Source: CAVTAV01 sp963732795 (GTDB taxonomy: Bacteria > Pseudomonadota > Alphaproteobacteria > CAVTAV01). Taken from it: 64,000 nt of DNA. The stretch lies in the NCBI GenBank assembly GCA_963732795.1, contig CAVTAV010000006.1, positions 1-64,000 on the forward strand, read 5' to 3'. This document shows positions 28,906 to 38,808 of this stretch, one piece after another. Position numbers and translations under genes: made by a program. Position 1 is the first letter of the stretch. Every line of letters begins with the position of its first letter. The notes under the pieces were generated by a model. The model made no database searches and was not told the origin of the DNA. It saw only the letters and a list, made by a program, of their open reading frames with translations.

Positions 28906-30046
28906 ATGTCAGGGGAAAACGACAAACGGAATCAACGGGCAAGGTCCGCCTCAATCCGGGCCGGCGCTGCCGCTGGATCGGGTGATTCAGGGCGACTGCA
29001 TCGAGATGATGAAGTCGATGCCGGCCAATTCGGTCGACCTCATCTTCGCCGACCCGCCCTATAACCTTCAGCTTCGCGGCGAGCTGTTCCGCCCGAACAA
29101 TACGCTGGTCGATGCGGTCAACGACGACTGGGACCGGTTCGACAGCCTCAAGACCTACGACACCTTCACCCGCAACTGGCTCACCGCCGCGCGCCGCATC
29201 CTCAAGGACACCGGCACGATCTGGGTGATCGGCTCCTATCACAACATCTTCCGGGTCGGCGCCGCGATGCAGGACATCGGCTACTGGGTGCTGAACGACA
29301 TCATCTGGCGCAAATCGAACCCGATGCCGAATTTCCGCGGCAAGCGGTTCACCAACGCCCATGAGACGCTTCTCTGGTGCGCCAAGCATCAGGCCCAGAA
29401 GAAATACACCTTCAACTACGACGCCATGAAGATGCTGAACGACGAGCTTCAGATGCGCTCGGACTGGGTGATCCCGATCTGCAGCGGCTCGGAGCGTCTC
29501 AAGGTCAATGGCGAGAAGGCCCATACCACACAGAAGCCCGAGGCGCTTCTGCACCGGGTCATTCTCGCGGCATCGAACGAGGGCGAGGTCGTCCTCGATC
29601 CGTTCTTCGGCAGTGGAACCACGGGGGCTGTGGCCAAACGCCTGCGCCGCCGCTTCATCGGCATCGAAAAGGAAGATGCCTATGTCGCGGTGGCGCGGCA
29701 GCGGATTCAGGCGGTTCGTCCGTTCGGCGAGGAAGCGGCGAGCGTGACGCCCTCCCGCCGCGACGCGCCGCGCGTGCCGTTCGGCTGGGTCGTCGAGCGC
29801 GGGCTCCTTGAGCCCGGCGCGATGCTCTACGACCAGCGCAAGCGCTTTGCCGTCCGCGTCCGCGCCGACGGCAGCGTGGCGAGCCACGACACCACCGGCT
29901 CGATCCACCGCGTCGGCGCCCATGTCCAGGGCGCCCCGGCCTGCAACGGCTGGACCTTCTGGCACTTCGAGACAAAGGGGAACCTCGTCCCGATCGACGT
30001 GCTGCGCCAGCAGGTGCGCGCCGAAATGGCGGGCGAGATCGCTTAG
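28906..30046 (+). CDS. ccrM: CcrM-type adenine DNA methyltransferase (GANTC)
   Basis: Cell-cycle N6-adenine methyltransferase. Motifs: LPLDRVIQGDCIEMMKSMPA, DLIFADPPYNLQL (catalytic DPPY), TGTIWVIGSYHNIFRVG, HTTQKPEALLHRVILAA and VLDPFFGSGTTGAVAKRL (SAM-binding FxGxG region). The C-terminal ~90 residues (RVPFGWVVERGLLEPG to GAHVQGAPACNGWTFWHFE) are the specificity-associated domain found in CcrM but not in short Dam enzymes. The clean frame starts only at GTG 28982, which would cut off the conserved LPLDR. One base too many between 28906 and 28982 would restore the ATG at 28906, preferred here. It is convergent with mutY, overlapping by 4 bp. Confidence 0.92.
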
Positions 30047-31119
30047 CGGGTTTTCGCGCTACTTTCCGTCGCGGTAGCGTGCCGCACGATCTTCTTCATT
30101 ACCGTCGGAAGAGCCTGTTCGTCCAACCGGTCGAGCGGCCACCAGATTCCGTCCTCGGGCGCGGAGCCTTTCGCCTTTCCGACAAGAACGCGTAGCTCCA
30201 GATGGAAATGGGTGAAGGTGTGCTTGACCGTGCCGTCGAGCCACTGCCAGTCGGCACGGACGGGAGCATGATCGACGGCGGGCACGGGTTCCGCCGTTTC
30301 CCAAGGCGTCGACGGCACCTCCATCATGCCGCCGAGAAGCCCTCTCTCTGGTCGGCGGCGAAGCAGAATCGAGGGACCGTCCCTGCCCTCCTTCACCAGC
30401 CAGAACGCCACGCCGCGCCGCGTCGGCTTGTCGCCCTTGGGCGCACGACGGGGCAATGTCTCCGCGATGCCTTTGGCCCGCCCCTTACATGAATCGCCCC
30501 AAGGGCAGAGCAGGCACTTCGGGCTCTTGGGCGTACAGACCGTTGCGCCGAGATCCATGACCGCCTGGGCGTAGTCGCCGGCGCGCTTCTCGGGCGTCAG
30601 CCGGGCGGCATAGTCGTGCAGGATCGGCTTGGCGGCGGGGAGCGGGGTTTCTTCGGCGAAGAGCCGCGCCATGACCCGCTCGACATTGCCGTCGACGACC
30701 ACGGCCGGCCGGTCGAAGGCGATGGCTGCGATGGCGGCCGCCGTATAGGCGCCGATGCCGGGGAGTGCGCGGAGGCCTTCCTCGGTATCGGGGAACCGTC
30801 CGGCGAAATCCCGCGCCACGACCCCGGCGCATTTGTGGAGATTGCGGGCGCGGGCGTAATAGCCGAGGCCCTGCCATTCGGTCAGCACCTGGTCGAGGCT
30901 CGCGGCCGCCAGGTCCTCGACCTTTGGCCAGCGCGCCAGGAACCGCCGGAAATAGGGCCCGACCGTCGCCACCGTGGTCTGCTGCAGCATGATCTCGCTG
31001 AGCCAGACGGCATAAGGATCAGGCCGCTCGCCGGGCTTGGCGCGCCATGGCAGGTCACGCCGGTGACGATCGTACCAGGCGAGGATAACGGCGGCAGAAG
31101 CGGTGTCTTTTCGGGCCAT
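30043..31119 (-). CDS. mutY: A/G-specific adenine glycosylase MutY
   Basis: Base-excision repair enzyme that removes A opposite 8-oxoG. 358 aa, intact. Catalytic Glu42 in SEIMLQQT; helix-hairpin-helix LPGIGAYTAAAI (119-130); catalytic Asp143 in VVDGNV; [4Fe-4S] ligands Cys195-x6-Cys202-x2-Cys205-x5-Cys211. A C-terminal NUDIX-like MutT domain (about 225-350) recognises 8-oxoG, with GLLGGMMEVPSTPW and HTFTHFHLELRVLVG. Start ATG 31119 lies 24 bp from the divergent dciA start, and its end overlaps ccrM by 4 bp. Confidence 0.95.
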   Translation of the reverse strand: MARKDTASAAVILAWYDRHRRDLPWRAKPGERPDPYAVWLSEIMLQQTTVATVGPYFRRFLARWPKVEDLAAASLDQVLTEWQGLGYYARARNLHKCAGVVARDFAGRFPDTEEGLRALPGIGAYTAAAIAAIAFDRPAVVVDGNVERVMARLFAEETPLPAAKPILHDYAARLTPEKRAGDYAQAVMDLGATVCTPKSPKCLLCPWGDSCKGRAKGIAETLPRRAPKGDKPTRRGVAFWLVKEGRDGPSILLRRRPERGLLGGMMEVPSTPWETAEPVPAVDHAPVRADWQWLDGTVKHTFTHFHLELRVLVGKAKGSAPEDGIWWPLDRLDEQALPTVMKKIVRHATATESSAKTR

Positions 31120-31143
31120 GCCGGTCTACTATCACGAACAGCT

Positions 31144-31632
31144 ATGAGCGACGCAACGAACAAGCCCAAAGGCAACGGGCAGAACGACAAACGGTCGGGC
31201 CTCGGCGCCCAGACGGTCAGCCGCACCTTGTCCAAAGTCGTGAGCCGGGCCTTCGGCCGCCAGGGCTTCGCCGAGCCGGGCGTGCTGCTGCGCTGGCCCG
31301 AGATCGTCGGTGAAACCCTGGCGCGCTTCTCGCTGCCCGAGCGGCTGACCTTCCCCCACGGCGAGCGCAGCCGGGGCACTTTGCATCTCCGCGTCGACGG
31401 CCAGTTCGCCCTCGAGCTCCAGCATCTGGAGCCCCTGATCATCGAACGCATCAACGGCTTTTTCGGCTATGGCGCCGTCGCCCGGATCGCCATCCTCCAG
31501 GCGCCGATCCCGGAGCGCGCGGTCCCCGAGAAACCCAAGCAGCGCAAGCCCGCGCCCGAAATCGATCCCGCCCTTGAGGGCGACGATCTCGATTCGGCGC
31601 TCCGCCGCCTGGCCACGCATATCATCGAGTGA
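31144..31632 (+). CDS. dciA: DUF721/DciA-like protein
   Basis: 162 aa, intact. The central DUF721 region shows AEPGVLLRWPEIVGETLARFSLPERLTFP and GTLHLRVDGQFALELQHLEPLIIERINGFFGYGAVARI. DciA proteins load the DnaB replicative helicase in bacteria lacking DnaC. The N-terminal ~25 residues are polar and basic. The C-terminal ~45 residues are Pro/Lys-rich, ending DLDSALRRLATHIIE. It is divergent from mutY and upstream of the dsbA-like genes, the usual order in Hyphomicrobiales. Assignment as DciA is by family; direct function is inferred. Confidence 0.8.
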   Translation: MSDATNKPKGNGQNDKRSGLGAQTVSRTLSKVVSRAFGRQGFAEPGVLLRWPEIVGETLARFSLPERLTFPHGERSRGTLHLRVDGQFALELQHLEPLIIERINGFFGYGAVARIAILQAPIPERAVPEKPKQRKPAPEIDPALEGDDLDSALRRLATHIIE

Positions 31633-31680
31633 TTTTTGCCGGTATACTGCCGCACGGGTCGCAAACCTCGGAGGAAACCA

Positions 31681-31978
31681 TGGAGAGCAGGCTACTTCGC
31701 CGTTTGATGCTCGGGCTCGCCGCCCTTCTGCTCACCGTCGGCATCAAGGCCGGCGCCAGCGCCGCCGAGGCGGGCTCGCAGGCTCAGATGGTGTCCATGC
31801 TTCCCGACAGGGCGCTCGGGGATCAGAACGCGCCGGTCAACATGATCGAATATGCTTCGACGAGTTTGGCGTCAACGAAACGCCGGAAATCTACTTAAAC
31901 GGCCGCAAATTCACCGGATATCGCGGAACTTTCGCGAGTTTGGATGAGAAACTGCAGCGGCTTCTGGCCAAAATATAG
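31681..31978 (+). pseudogene. internally deleted DsbA-like gene
   Basis: The first ~60 codons encode a signal peptide (LMLGLAALLLTVGIKAGASAAEA) and LPDRALGDQNAPVNMIEYAS, matching the start of the two dsbA-like genes downstream. Directly after EYAS the sequence jumps, one base out of frame, to EFGVNETPEIYLNGRKFTGYR and ends FASLDEKLQRLLAKI, matching the C-terminal DsbA end. About 130 residues, including the whole CPHC active site and helical insertion, are absent. The product would be either 72 aa (as read) or about 98 aa if the frame were restored, and non-catalytic either way. The breakpoint is near 31860. Confidence 0.75.
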
Positions 31979-31997
31979 GGTTACGGATGTGGTTGGA

Positions 31998-32708
31998 ATG
32001 ATGCGGATACGACTTCAGCTTTTTGCGAAACGCGCGGCGGTCACCGCCCTGGCGGCGGGCGCTCTGATGATCGGCGGCCAATCCTTCGCCGATCCCACGC
32101 CGCCCGCATCGAACCCCGCGCCGTCGCAGCCGGCCGAGGAGACCGGGACCCTCACCATCCCCGACATGACGCTGGGAGACCAGAAGGCCCCGATCAATCT
32201 CATCGAATATGCGTCCATGACCTGCCCGCATTGCGCCCATTTCGACGAGGAGGTCTTCCCCAAGCTCAAGAAGAACTACATCGACACGGGCAAGGTCTAT
32301 TACGTGTTCCGCGAGTTCCCGCTGGACGGCGTCGCGCTCAGGGCCTCCATGGTCGCGCGCTGCTTGGACAAGGACCACTTCTTCAACTTTATCCACACCC
32401 TGTTCCGTACCCAGGCCACCTGGGCGGACCCGGAGGTTTGGAACAACGAAAAGACTCCGATCGAGGAGAAGCTGACCCCCATGGCGAATATCGCCCAGCA
32501 GCAGGGCGGCCTCAGCCGCGCAGAGTTCGACAAATGCGTCGCCGACCAGACCATGGGGAAGCAGATCGCGATGCAGGAGGAACGCGGCCGCACGGTTTTC
32601 AATGTCCCCGGCACGCCGGCGATCTATGTCGACGGCAAATTCTTCGCCCAGGGCAACGACTTCATGGCCCTCGACGCCTATCTCAAGCAGCTTCTCGCGC
32701 AAAAATAG
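31998..32708 (+). CDS. DsbA-family thiol:disulfide oxidoreductase, copy 1
   Basis: 236 aa. Signal peptide (FAKRAAVTALAAGALMIGGQSFA), an Ala/Pro linker, then the thioredoxin-like DsbA domain with LGDQKAPINLIEYASMTCPHCAHFDEE containing the CPHC active site. The helical insertion (ALRASMVARCLDKDHFFNFIHTLF) follows, and the cis-Pro loop VPGTPAIYVDGK. It would introduce disulfides into exported proteins. It lies 20 bp after the internally deleted copy and about 120 bp before copy 2. The ATG pair at 31998/32001 gives the shortest N-terminus with a complete signal peptide. Confidence 0.88.
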   Translation: MMRIRLQLFAKRAAVTALAAGALMIGGQSFADPTPPASNPAPSQPAEETGTLTIPDMTLGDQKAPINLIEYASMTCPHCAHFDEEVFPKLKKNYIDTGKVYYVFREFPLDGVALRASMVARCLDKDHFFNFIHTLFRTQATWADPEVWNNEKTPIEEKLTPMANIAQQQGGLSRAEFDKCVADQTMGKQIAMQEERGRTVFNVPGTPAIYVDGKFFAQGNDFMALDAYLKQLLAQK

Positions 32709-32825
32709 CCCCAACTTGCCCATTGACCTGCGCCCGATTTCGCGCCATCAGACCCGCCCGCAGGTCTATTGTGGCATCCGGTCGCATGCCTATAATGGCG
32801 GCCGGTTTTATATGAGTTGGGCAAG

Positions 32826-33549
32826 ATGATGGGCGTGAAGACTATTCGATGGGCGGGACGGGGCGTCGCCGCCGGAATCCTGGGCGCGGCGCTGCTTTTG
32901 GCCGCGGGCTGCAGCAAGTCCGCCAATGACGCGTCCGATTTCGAGCGCTGCCGACAGCGGCAAATCAGTGCTTGGCGCCAGCGAGAAGATCGAGCAGCTT
33001 CCCGACATGTCGCTCGGCGATCCGAAGGCGCCGGTCAAGATCATCGAATACGCCTCCATGACCTGCCCGCACTGCGCCCATTTCGACGAAGAGATCTTTC
33101 CCGAACTCAAGAAGAACTACATCGACACCGGCAAGGTCTATTACACCTTCCGCGAGTTCCCGCTGGACGGCATCGCGCTCCGCGCCTCCATGGTCGCGCG
33201 CTGCGTCGGCCCGGATCATTTCTTCGGCTTCATCCACGGCCTGTTCCATACCCAATATACCTGGGCGAACCCTGATCTCTGGAACAACGACAAGAAGACC
33301 GTCGAGGAGAAGCTGACGCCGCTCGCCACCATCGCCAAGGAGCAGGCGGGGATGGACCGGGCGGATTTCGACAAATGCATCCAGGACCAGAAGCTGCAGA
33401 AACAGGTCACGATGCAGGCGAAGCGCGGCGTGGACGATTTCAAGGTCAACGGCACGCCGTCGATCTACATCAACGGCGAGCAATTCAAGGAAGTCGGCAG
33501 CTATGAGGCGCTGGACTCTCGCCTGAAGGAAGTCTTGGGCGGGAAATGA
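32826..33549 (+). CDS. DsbA-family thiol:disulfide oxidoreductase lipoprotein, copy 2 (one frameshift)
   Basis: About 240 aa after removal of an extra G near 32943. The N-terminus has a lipoprotein signal, ILGAALLLAAGCSKS (lipobox LAAGC), unlike copy 1, so it is probably membrane-anchored. The DsbA domain shows MSLGDPKAPVKIIEYASMTCPHCAHFDEEIFPELKK with CPHC, IALRASMVARCVGPDHFF, and cis-Pro loop VNGTPSIYINGEQF. It is very similar to copy 1 through the active-site region, indicating tandem duplication with one copy lipidated. It precedes smc by 70 bp. Confidence 0.87.
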
Positions 33550-33620
33550 TCCGCGGAGATGGTATAATTCCGCGCCGGTAGGCTTTCTGTATTCATTGTC
33601 TTTTGTGGCGGGGCACTCGG

Positions 33621-36600
33621 GTGCAATTCACGCGGCTGCGTCTATCGGGCTTTAAATCCTTCGTCGATCCGACCGAGCTCGCGGTCGAGCCCGGCATGAC
33701 GGCGATCGTCGGGCCGAACGGCTGCGGCAAGTCGAATCTCGTCGATGCGCTACGCTGGGTGATGGGCGAGAACTCGCCGAAAAGCATCCGCGGCGGCGGC
33801 ATGGAGGATGTGATCTTCGCCGGCTCGGCCACCCGGCCCGCCCGCAACCTGGCGGAAGTCTCGCTGCTGATCGACAATGCGGCCCGCCGCGCCCCCGCCG
33901 CTTTCAACGATATGACCGAAATCGAGGTCTCGCGCCGCGTGGAGCGGGACAGCGGCTCGGCCTACCGCATCAACGGCAAGGAAGTCCGGGCCCGCGACGT
34001 CCAGCTTCTGTTCGCCGACGCCGCCACCGGCGCCCATTCGCCCGCGCTTGTCGGCCAGGGCCGGATCAGCCAGCTCATCAACGACAAGCCGCGCGACCGC
34101 CGGGTCGTGCTCGAAGAGGCCGCCGGCATCAGCGGGCTCTATTCCCGCCGCCACGAAGCCGAACTCAGGCTCAGGGCGGCGGAGAACAATCTGACGCGGC
34201 TCCAGGACGTCATGGCCCAGCTCGAGGGCCAGCTCGGCAGCCTGAAGCGGCAGGCGCGCCAGGCCTCGCGCTATCGCAACCTCAGCGGCCATATCCGCTC
34301 GGCCGAGGCGATTCATCTCCATCTTCTCTGGACCGCCGCCCAGGAGGCGAGCGTCGAGGCCGATGCCCGGTTCGAAAAGGCCCGGGAGAATCTGGCCGAG
34401 ACCACCCGCCTCGCCGCTGCCGCCAGCTCGGCCCAGAGCGAGGCGAGCGCCGCACTCCAGCCTTTGCGCGAGACCGAAGCCGCTGCCGGGGCCGCGCTGC
34501 ACCGCCTGTCGGTGGCGCGGGATTCGCTCGAAGCCGAGGAAACCCGGATCCGCCAGGCGACCGAGCAGGTCAAGGCGCGGCTCGCCCAGATCGCCAGCGA
34601 CGTCGCCCGCGAAAGCGCCCTGATCGAGGAAACCCAGGCGACCACCGCCGCGCTGGAGGCCGAGCAGGCGAAGCTCGAAGAGGCCCAGGCCGGCGAGGAC
34701 ACCGCCCGCCAGTCGGCGGAAGTGGCGGTCAGCAAGGCGGCGGAGGCCGCGCGCGAGGCCGAGGCCGAGTTCGATACGGTCAATTCGGAGGCCCATGCGC
34801 TCGCCGCGCGGCGCACCGCCCTCGAACGCCAGCTTGCCGATGCCGAGCGTCGCGTGGCACGGCTCCAGGAAGAGTTCGATTCGACGGAACTCGAGATCGA
34901 GGAATTGAAAGGCGAGGACGGGGGCGCCGAATTCGGCCGGCGATCTCGACGCCGCCGAAACCGAAGCCTCCGAAGCCGCCGCCAAAGCGCGTCAGGCGGT
35001 CGAGGAATCCGAAGGCGCGCGGCGCACGGCCGGCGAGGCGGAGGCCGAGGCGCGCGAGGCGCTTCAGGATGCCCGCGCCGCCGATTCGCGGCTCGAAGCC
35101 GAGGCGTCCGCGCTGGCGAAGCTCCTCTCCTCGTCTAACGCGGCCGACTACCCGCCGTTGATCGATTCGGTGAAGGTGACCGCCGGTTACGAAGCGGCGT
35201 TCGGCGCGGCGCTCGGCGAGGAAGCCGATCTTCCGACCGATACGCGGGCGCCGATCCATTGGGAGAATTTGCCGCCGCTCGCCGATGCGCCGGGCCTGCC
35301 CGAGGGCGCCGAGCCTTTGGCCAATTACGTCAAGGCGCCCGCCGAGCTCGCCCGCCGGCTGACCCAGATCGGCCTCGTGAAGCCGGAAGACGGCGCGCGG
35401 CTCAGGGACCAGCTCAAGGCATCCCAGACCCTCGTCACCCGCGAAGGCGCGGTGTGGCGCTGGGACGGCTATACCGCCTCGTCCGATGCGCCAAGCGCCG
35501 CCGCCACCCGCCTGTCGCAGCGCAACCGGCTCGCCGAGCTCGAAAAGCTCCGCGCCGAAAAAACCGCCGAGCTCGATCGCCTCAAGGCGGCCTTCGAACA
35601 GGCCCGGGCCGATGCCCAGGCCGCGGTCGACGCCGAGAAAGCCGCCCGGCGCGACTGGCACGCCGCCGAGGAAGCGCTCGCCGCCGCCCGCCGCCAGCAG
35701 GCCGAGCAGGCCCGCCGCGCCGCCGAGCGGGATTCCCATCTCGGAGCCCTGACCAGCGCCGCCGAGCGCCTCGAATCCGACATCGCCGAGGCCAAATCCG
35801 CCGCCGAAGCCGCCCGGCAGGAACTGGAAGGCGCGTCCGGCGAGGACCAGCTCAAGCCGCGGCTCGAAGCCTTGCGCGCGACCGTCGAGGAGAAACGCGG
35901 CGCCCTCGCCGAGGCACGGAGCGCGCTTCAGAGCCTGACCCGCGAGAGCCAGATGCGCTCGGAGCGCCTCGCGGCCATCGCCAACGAACGCCGCGCCTGG
36001 GCCCAGCGCATCGCCAATGGCCACAAACAACTGAATGCCCTCGACGAGCGGTCCAAGCGCGACAAGGCGGAGCTCGCCGAGTTGGAGGAGCGGCCCAAGA
36101 CCATCGAGACCCAGCGCACCGCGCTTCTGAGCGAGATCGCCACCGCCGAAAAGGAGCGCCAGGCCGCCGCCGATGCCCTCGCCGAGGCCGAGCAGAAGCT
36201 CGCCGAATGCGACAAGACCGCCAAGTTCGCCCAGGAAACCAACAGCCAGGCCCGCGAGGAGCGCGTGCGCGCCGAGGACGCCATCGAGCGGGCCAAGGAG
36301 CGGATCGCCGAGCTCGAGCGGCGCATCACCGAGACCGTCAACGCGACGCCCGACAAGCTTCTCGAAATCGCCGAGGTCAAGCCGGATCAGGCTCTGCCGC
36401 CGGTCGAGGAGATCGAGCGCAAGATCGAGCGCCTGAAGCGGGAGCGCGACACCATGGGTCCGGTCAATCTCCGCGCCGAGGCCGAGGCCCAGGAGTTGAC
36501 CGAGCAGATCGACGGCATGGCCGCCGAGCGCGCCGATCTCGAAGCCGCGATCGCCCGGCTGCGCCAGGCGATCGGCGGACTGAACCGCGAGGGCCGCGAG

Positions 36601-37080
36601 CGCCTGTTGCAGGCCTTCGAGCAGGTGAACGGTCATTTCTCGCGGCTGTTCACTCAGCTTTTCGGCGGTGGCCAGGCCCACCTGACCCTGACCGAATCCG
36701 AGGATCCGCTCGAAGCCGGGCTTGAGATCATGGCGAGCCCGCCGGGCAAGAAGCTTCAGGTGCTCTCGCTGCTCTCGGGCGGCGAGCAGGCCCTGACCGC
36801 AACCGCACTCATTTTCGCGGTGTTCATGACCAACCCCTCGCCGATCTGCGTGCTGGACGAGGTAGACGCGCCGCTGGACGAGGCCAATGTGCTGCGGTTC
36901 TGCGAGCTCGTCGAAGAGATGACCCGCCAGACCGAGACCCGCTTCCTGGTGATCTCCCACAACCCGATCACCATGGCCCGCATGAACCGCCTGTTCGGCG
37001 TCACCATGGCCGAACGCGGCGTCTCCCAGCTGGTCTCGGTGGATTTAGAGGGCGTCGAGCGGCTTAGAGCCGCGGAATAG
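33621..37080 (+). CDS. smc: chromosome segregation ATPase SMC (one frameshift)
   Basis: About 1150 aa. N-terminal ATPase lobe: FTRLRLSGFKSFVDPTELAVEPGMTAIVGPNGCGKSNLVDALRWVMGE (Walker A) and QGRISQLINDKPRDRR. Two long Ala/Glu/Arg coiled coils flank a hinge (LIDSVKVTAGYEAAFGAALGEE). C-terminal lobe: signature LSGGEQALTATALIFA and Walker B PICVLDEVDAPLDEAN. A single extra C near 34938 shifts the first coiled coil; after removal it continues DLDAAETEASEAA. The GTG at 33621 (VQFTRLRL) is preferred as it gives the family N-terminus. ScpA and ScpB are not in the window. Confidence 0.94.
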
Positions 37081-37347
37081 GCGCTATGGGCGTCGCCAGA
37101 GCGAATCCCATGCTGCGACATTTGCCGCAATGCAAGGTCGGTGGCCGCTCCCGCACCACAGCACCGATGATCGGAAAGCCACGTTTTTGTAATTTTTTCA
37201 ACACCTTAGGCGGCACCCAGTCTTTCTTGACAGGGTATGGGCCAGTCACTATTGTGCACTCGCTTTTCGGCGTCGGGCTGGCAAATTGCGTGTGATTTCC
37301 GAGCGTCGGCGGGCTTGGGGAGGATGGCGGGCCGCAGGGGTTGTTGA
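37081..37347. other. intergenic gap between smc and atpI
   Basis: 267 bp, visibly less GC-rich than its neighbours, with T-runs (37183-37200). A minus-strand reading frame here ends IVTGPYPVKKDWVPPKVLKK..LHCGKCRSMGF and has plausible residue use, including a C-x2-C pair. It has no clear start or ribosome-binding site and its stop lies inside smc. I cannot call it a gene; it may be a remnant of one. The atpI promoter should be in the last part. Confidence 0.4.
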
Positions 37348-37713
37348 ATGACCGATGGCGACCGTCGCCCTTCGCTTGAAGACCTTGAATCCCGCCTCGA
37401 AAAAGCACGCGAGAAGAGCCGGCCTCGTTCGTCCGGATTGTCCGCCAAGGATGGCAACGCCCTGGGGGTGGCGGTCAGACTTGGCGTCGAGTTCGTGGCA
37501 GGAATCGCGGTCGGCAGCATCATCGGATTCTTCCTCGACAAGTGGCTTGGAACGACGCCGTGGCTCTTCCTGGTGTTCTTTGTGCTCGGAACGGGTGCCG
37601 GCTTTCTGAATGTGTTTCGATCGGCGAAACAAATGGGCCTGATGGGGCCCGGCGGATCCGCCAAGCCGGAGAACGGCGAAGACGGGCCCGGGGACGCCGG
37701 ATCGACGAACTGA
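37348..37713 (+). CDS. atpI: ATP synthase accessory protein AtpI
   Basis: 121 aa. A charged N-terminus (LEDLESRLEKAREK) is followed by two transmembrane helices, VAVRLGVEFVAGIAVGSIIGFFLDKWL and WLFLVFFVLGTGAGFLNVFRSA, the AtpI/F0F1-ATPase subunit I pattern. It helps assemble the c-ring. It is the first gene of the Fo operon, 51 bp before atpB. The C-terminal tail is Gly/Glu-rich. Confidence 0.9.
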   Translation: MTDGDRRPSLEDLESRLEKAREKSRPRSSGLSAKDGNALGVAVRLGVEFVAGIAVGSIIGFFLDKWLGTTPWLFLVFFVLGTGAGFLNVFRSAKQMGLMGPGGSAKPENGEDGPGDAGSTN

Positions 37714-37764
37714 GTGAACCGCCGCTGTTTAGGCCGCGCCTAGAGATGATCTGACGGAGCCGAC

Positions 37765-38490
37765 GTGCACAGCCCCCTCGAACAATTCGAAATCCACCGC
37801 CTGATCCATCTCAATCTCGGCGGGTTGGATGCTTCCTTCACCAATGCCTCGCTTTTCATGGTCATCGTCTCCGTGCTGGTGACGATGCTGCTGACCCTGC
37901 CGATGCGCCGCGCCGCCATGGTGCCGGGCCGCTGGCAGTCGGTCGGCGAAATGCTCTACGAGTTCATCGCCAGCATGTTGAGCGACAATGCGGGCAAGGG
38001 CTCGGCGAAATATTTCCCCTTCGTCTTCACCCTGTTCATGTTCATCCTGGGCTGCAACCTGATGGGCCTCGTGCCCTTCTCCTATACGGTGACCAGTCAG
38101 ATCGTCGTCACCTTCGCCTTCGCCCTCGCGATCAATCTCGGCGTCACGGTCATCGGCCTGATCAAGCACGGGCCGGCCTGGCTCAAGCTGTTCGTGCCGA
38201 GCGGCGTGCCTTGGTACCTCCTGGGCATTCTGGTGCCGATCGAGATCGTGTCCTATCTCAGCCGGCCGATGAGCCTGTCGGTTCGTCTGTTCGCCAATAT
38301 GATGGGCGGCCATACGATCCTGAAGGTATTCGGCGGCTTTGTGGTGATGCTGGGCGTGTTCGGCGTGGTGCCGTGGCTCTTCATCGTCGCCGCCACCGCG
38401 CTTGAATTTCTCGTCGCCGTGCTGCAGGCCTATGTCTTCGCGATCCTGACCTGCATCTATTTGAGCGATGCTTTGCATGTGAAGCACTGA
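37765..38490 (+). CDS. atpB: ATP synthase subunit a
   Basis: 241 aa Fo proton-channel subunit. It starts at GTG (37765), with GACGGAG upstream. It has five to six membrane helices. The key proton-path segment is SLSVRLFANMMGGHTILKVF, with the essential Arg in SxRLFxN, and the final helix ALEFLVAVLQAYVFAILTCIYLSDALH carries the conserved Glu and Gln. Complete, and followed 56 bp later by atpE. Confidence 0.96.
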   Translation: MHSPLEQFEIHRLIHLNLGGLDASFTNASLFMVIVSVLVTMLLTLPMRRAAMVPGRWQSVGEMLYEFIASMLSDNAGKGSAKYFPFVFTLFMFILGCNLMGLVPFSYTVTSQIVVTFAFALAINLGVTVIGLIKHGPAWLKLFVPSGVPWYLLGILVPIEIVSYLSRPMSLSVRLFANMMGGHTILKVFGGFVVMLGVFGVVPWLFIVAATALEFLVAVLQAYVFAILTCIYLSDALHVKH

Positions 38491-38546
38491 GAACGGATCA
38501 CTTTTCCACTTTTTCACCTCTTAAATCCACTAGAAGGAACTCAATC

Positions 38547-38771
38547 ATGGACGTTGAAGCAGCAAGGATGATCGGCGCGGGTCTCGCGACCAGCGGCCTT
38601 ATCGGCGCTGGTGTCGGCATCGGCATCATTTTCGGTCAGTTCCTGCAGGGCGCGCTGCGCAATCCGAGCGCGGCCGACAGCCAGTTCGGCCGGGCGCTTC
38701 TCGGCTTCGCACTTTGCGAAGCGACGGGTCTTTACGGCCTCGTGGTAGCCTTCATCATCCTTTTCACGTAG
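38547..38771 (+). CDS. atpE: ATP synthase subunit c
   Basis: 74 aa, two transmembrane helices joined by the polar loop ALRNPSAADSQ. The proton-carrying Glu58 is in ALCEATGLYG. The N-terminal helix carries a Gly-rich stretch IGAGVGIGIIFGQ. No Na+-binding signature is evident, so it is a proton-type ring. A strong ribosome-binding site (AGAAGGAA) lies 8-15 nt before the ATG, fitting the high stoichiometry of this subunit. Confidence 0.97.
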   Translation: MDVEAARMIGAGLATSGLIGAGVGIGIIFGQFLQGALRNPSAADSQFGRALLGFALCEATGLYGLVVAFIILFT

Positions 38772-38808
38772 GACAGGCGATCATTTCGGCCCCGACGGGA
38801 AGTCGTTC

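Noticed and set aside
28982..30046. GTG at 28982 as the ccrM start
   Set aside because: It would drop the conserved LPLDR segment just before VIQGDC. An ATG at 28906, one inserted base away, fits better, though GTG remains possible.
31681..31978. A short functional thioredoxin-like gene
   Set aside because: The catalytic Cys pair and most of the fold are missing and the join is out of frame. It is better explained as a deleted paralogue.
34780..36960. A ~726-codon open frame antisense to smc
   Set aside because: It mirrors the coiled-coil codon pattern of smc in high-GC DNA. Its residues are Gly/Leu-rich with no family motif, and smc is well supported on the other strand.
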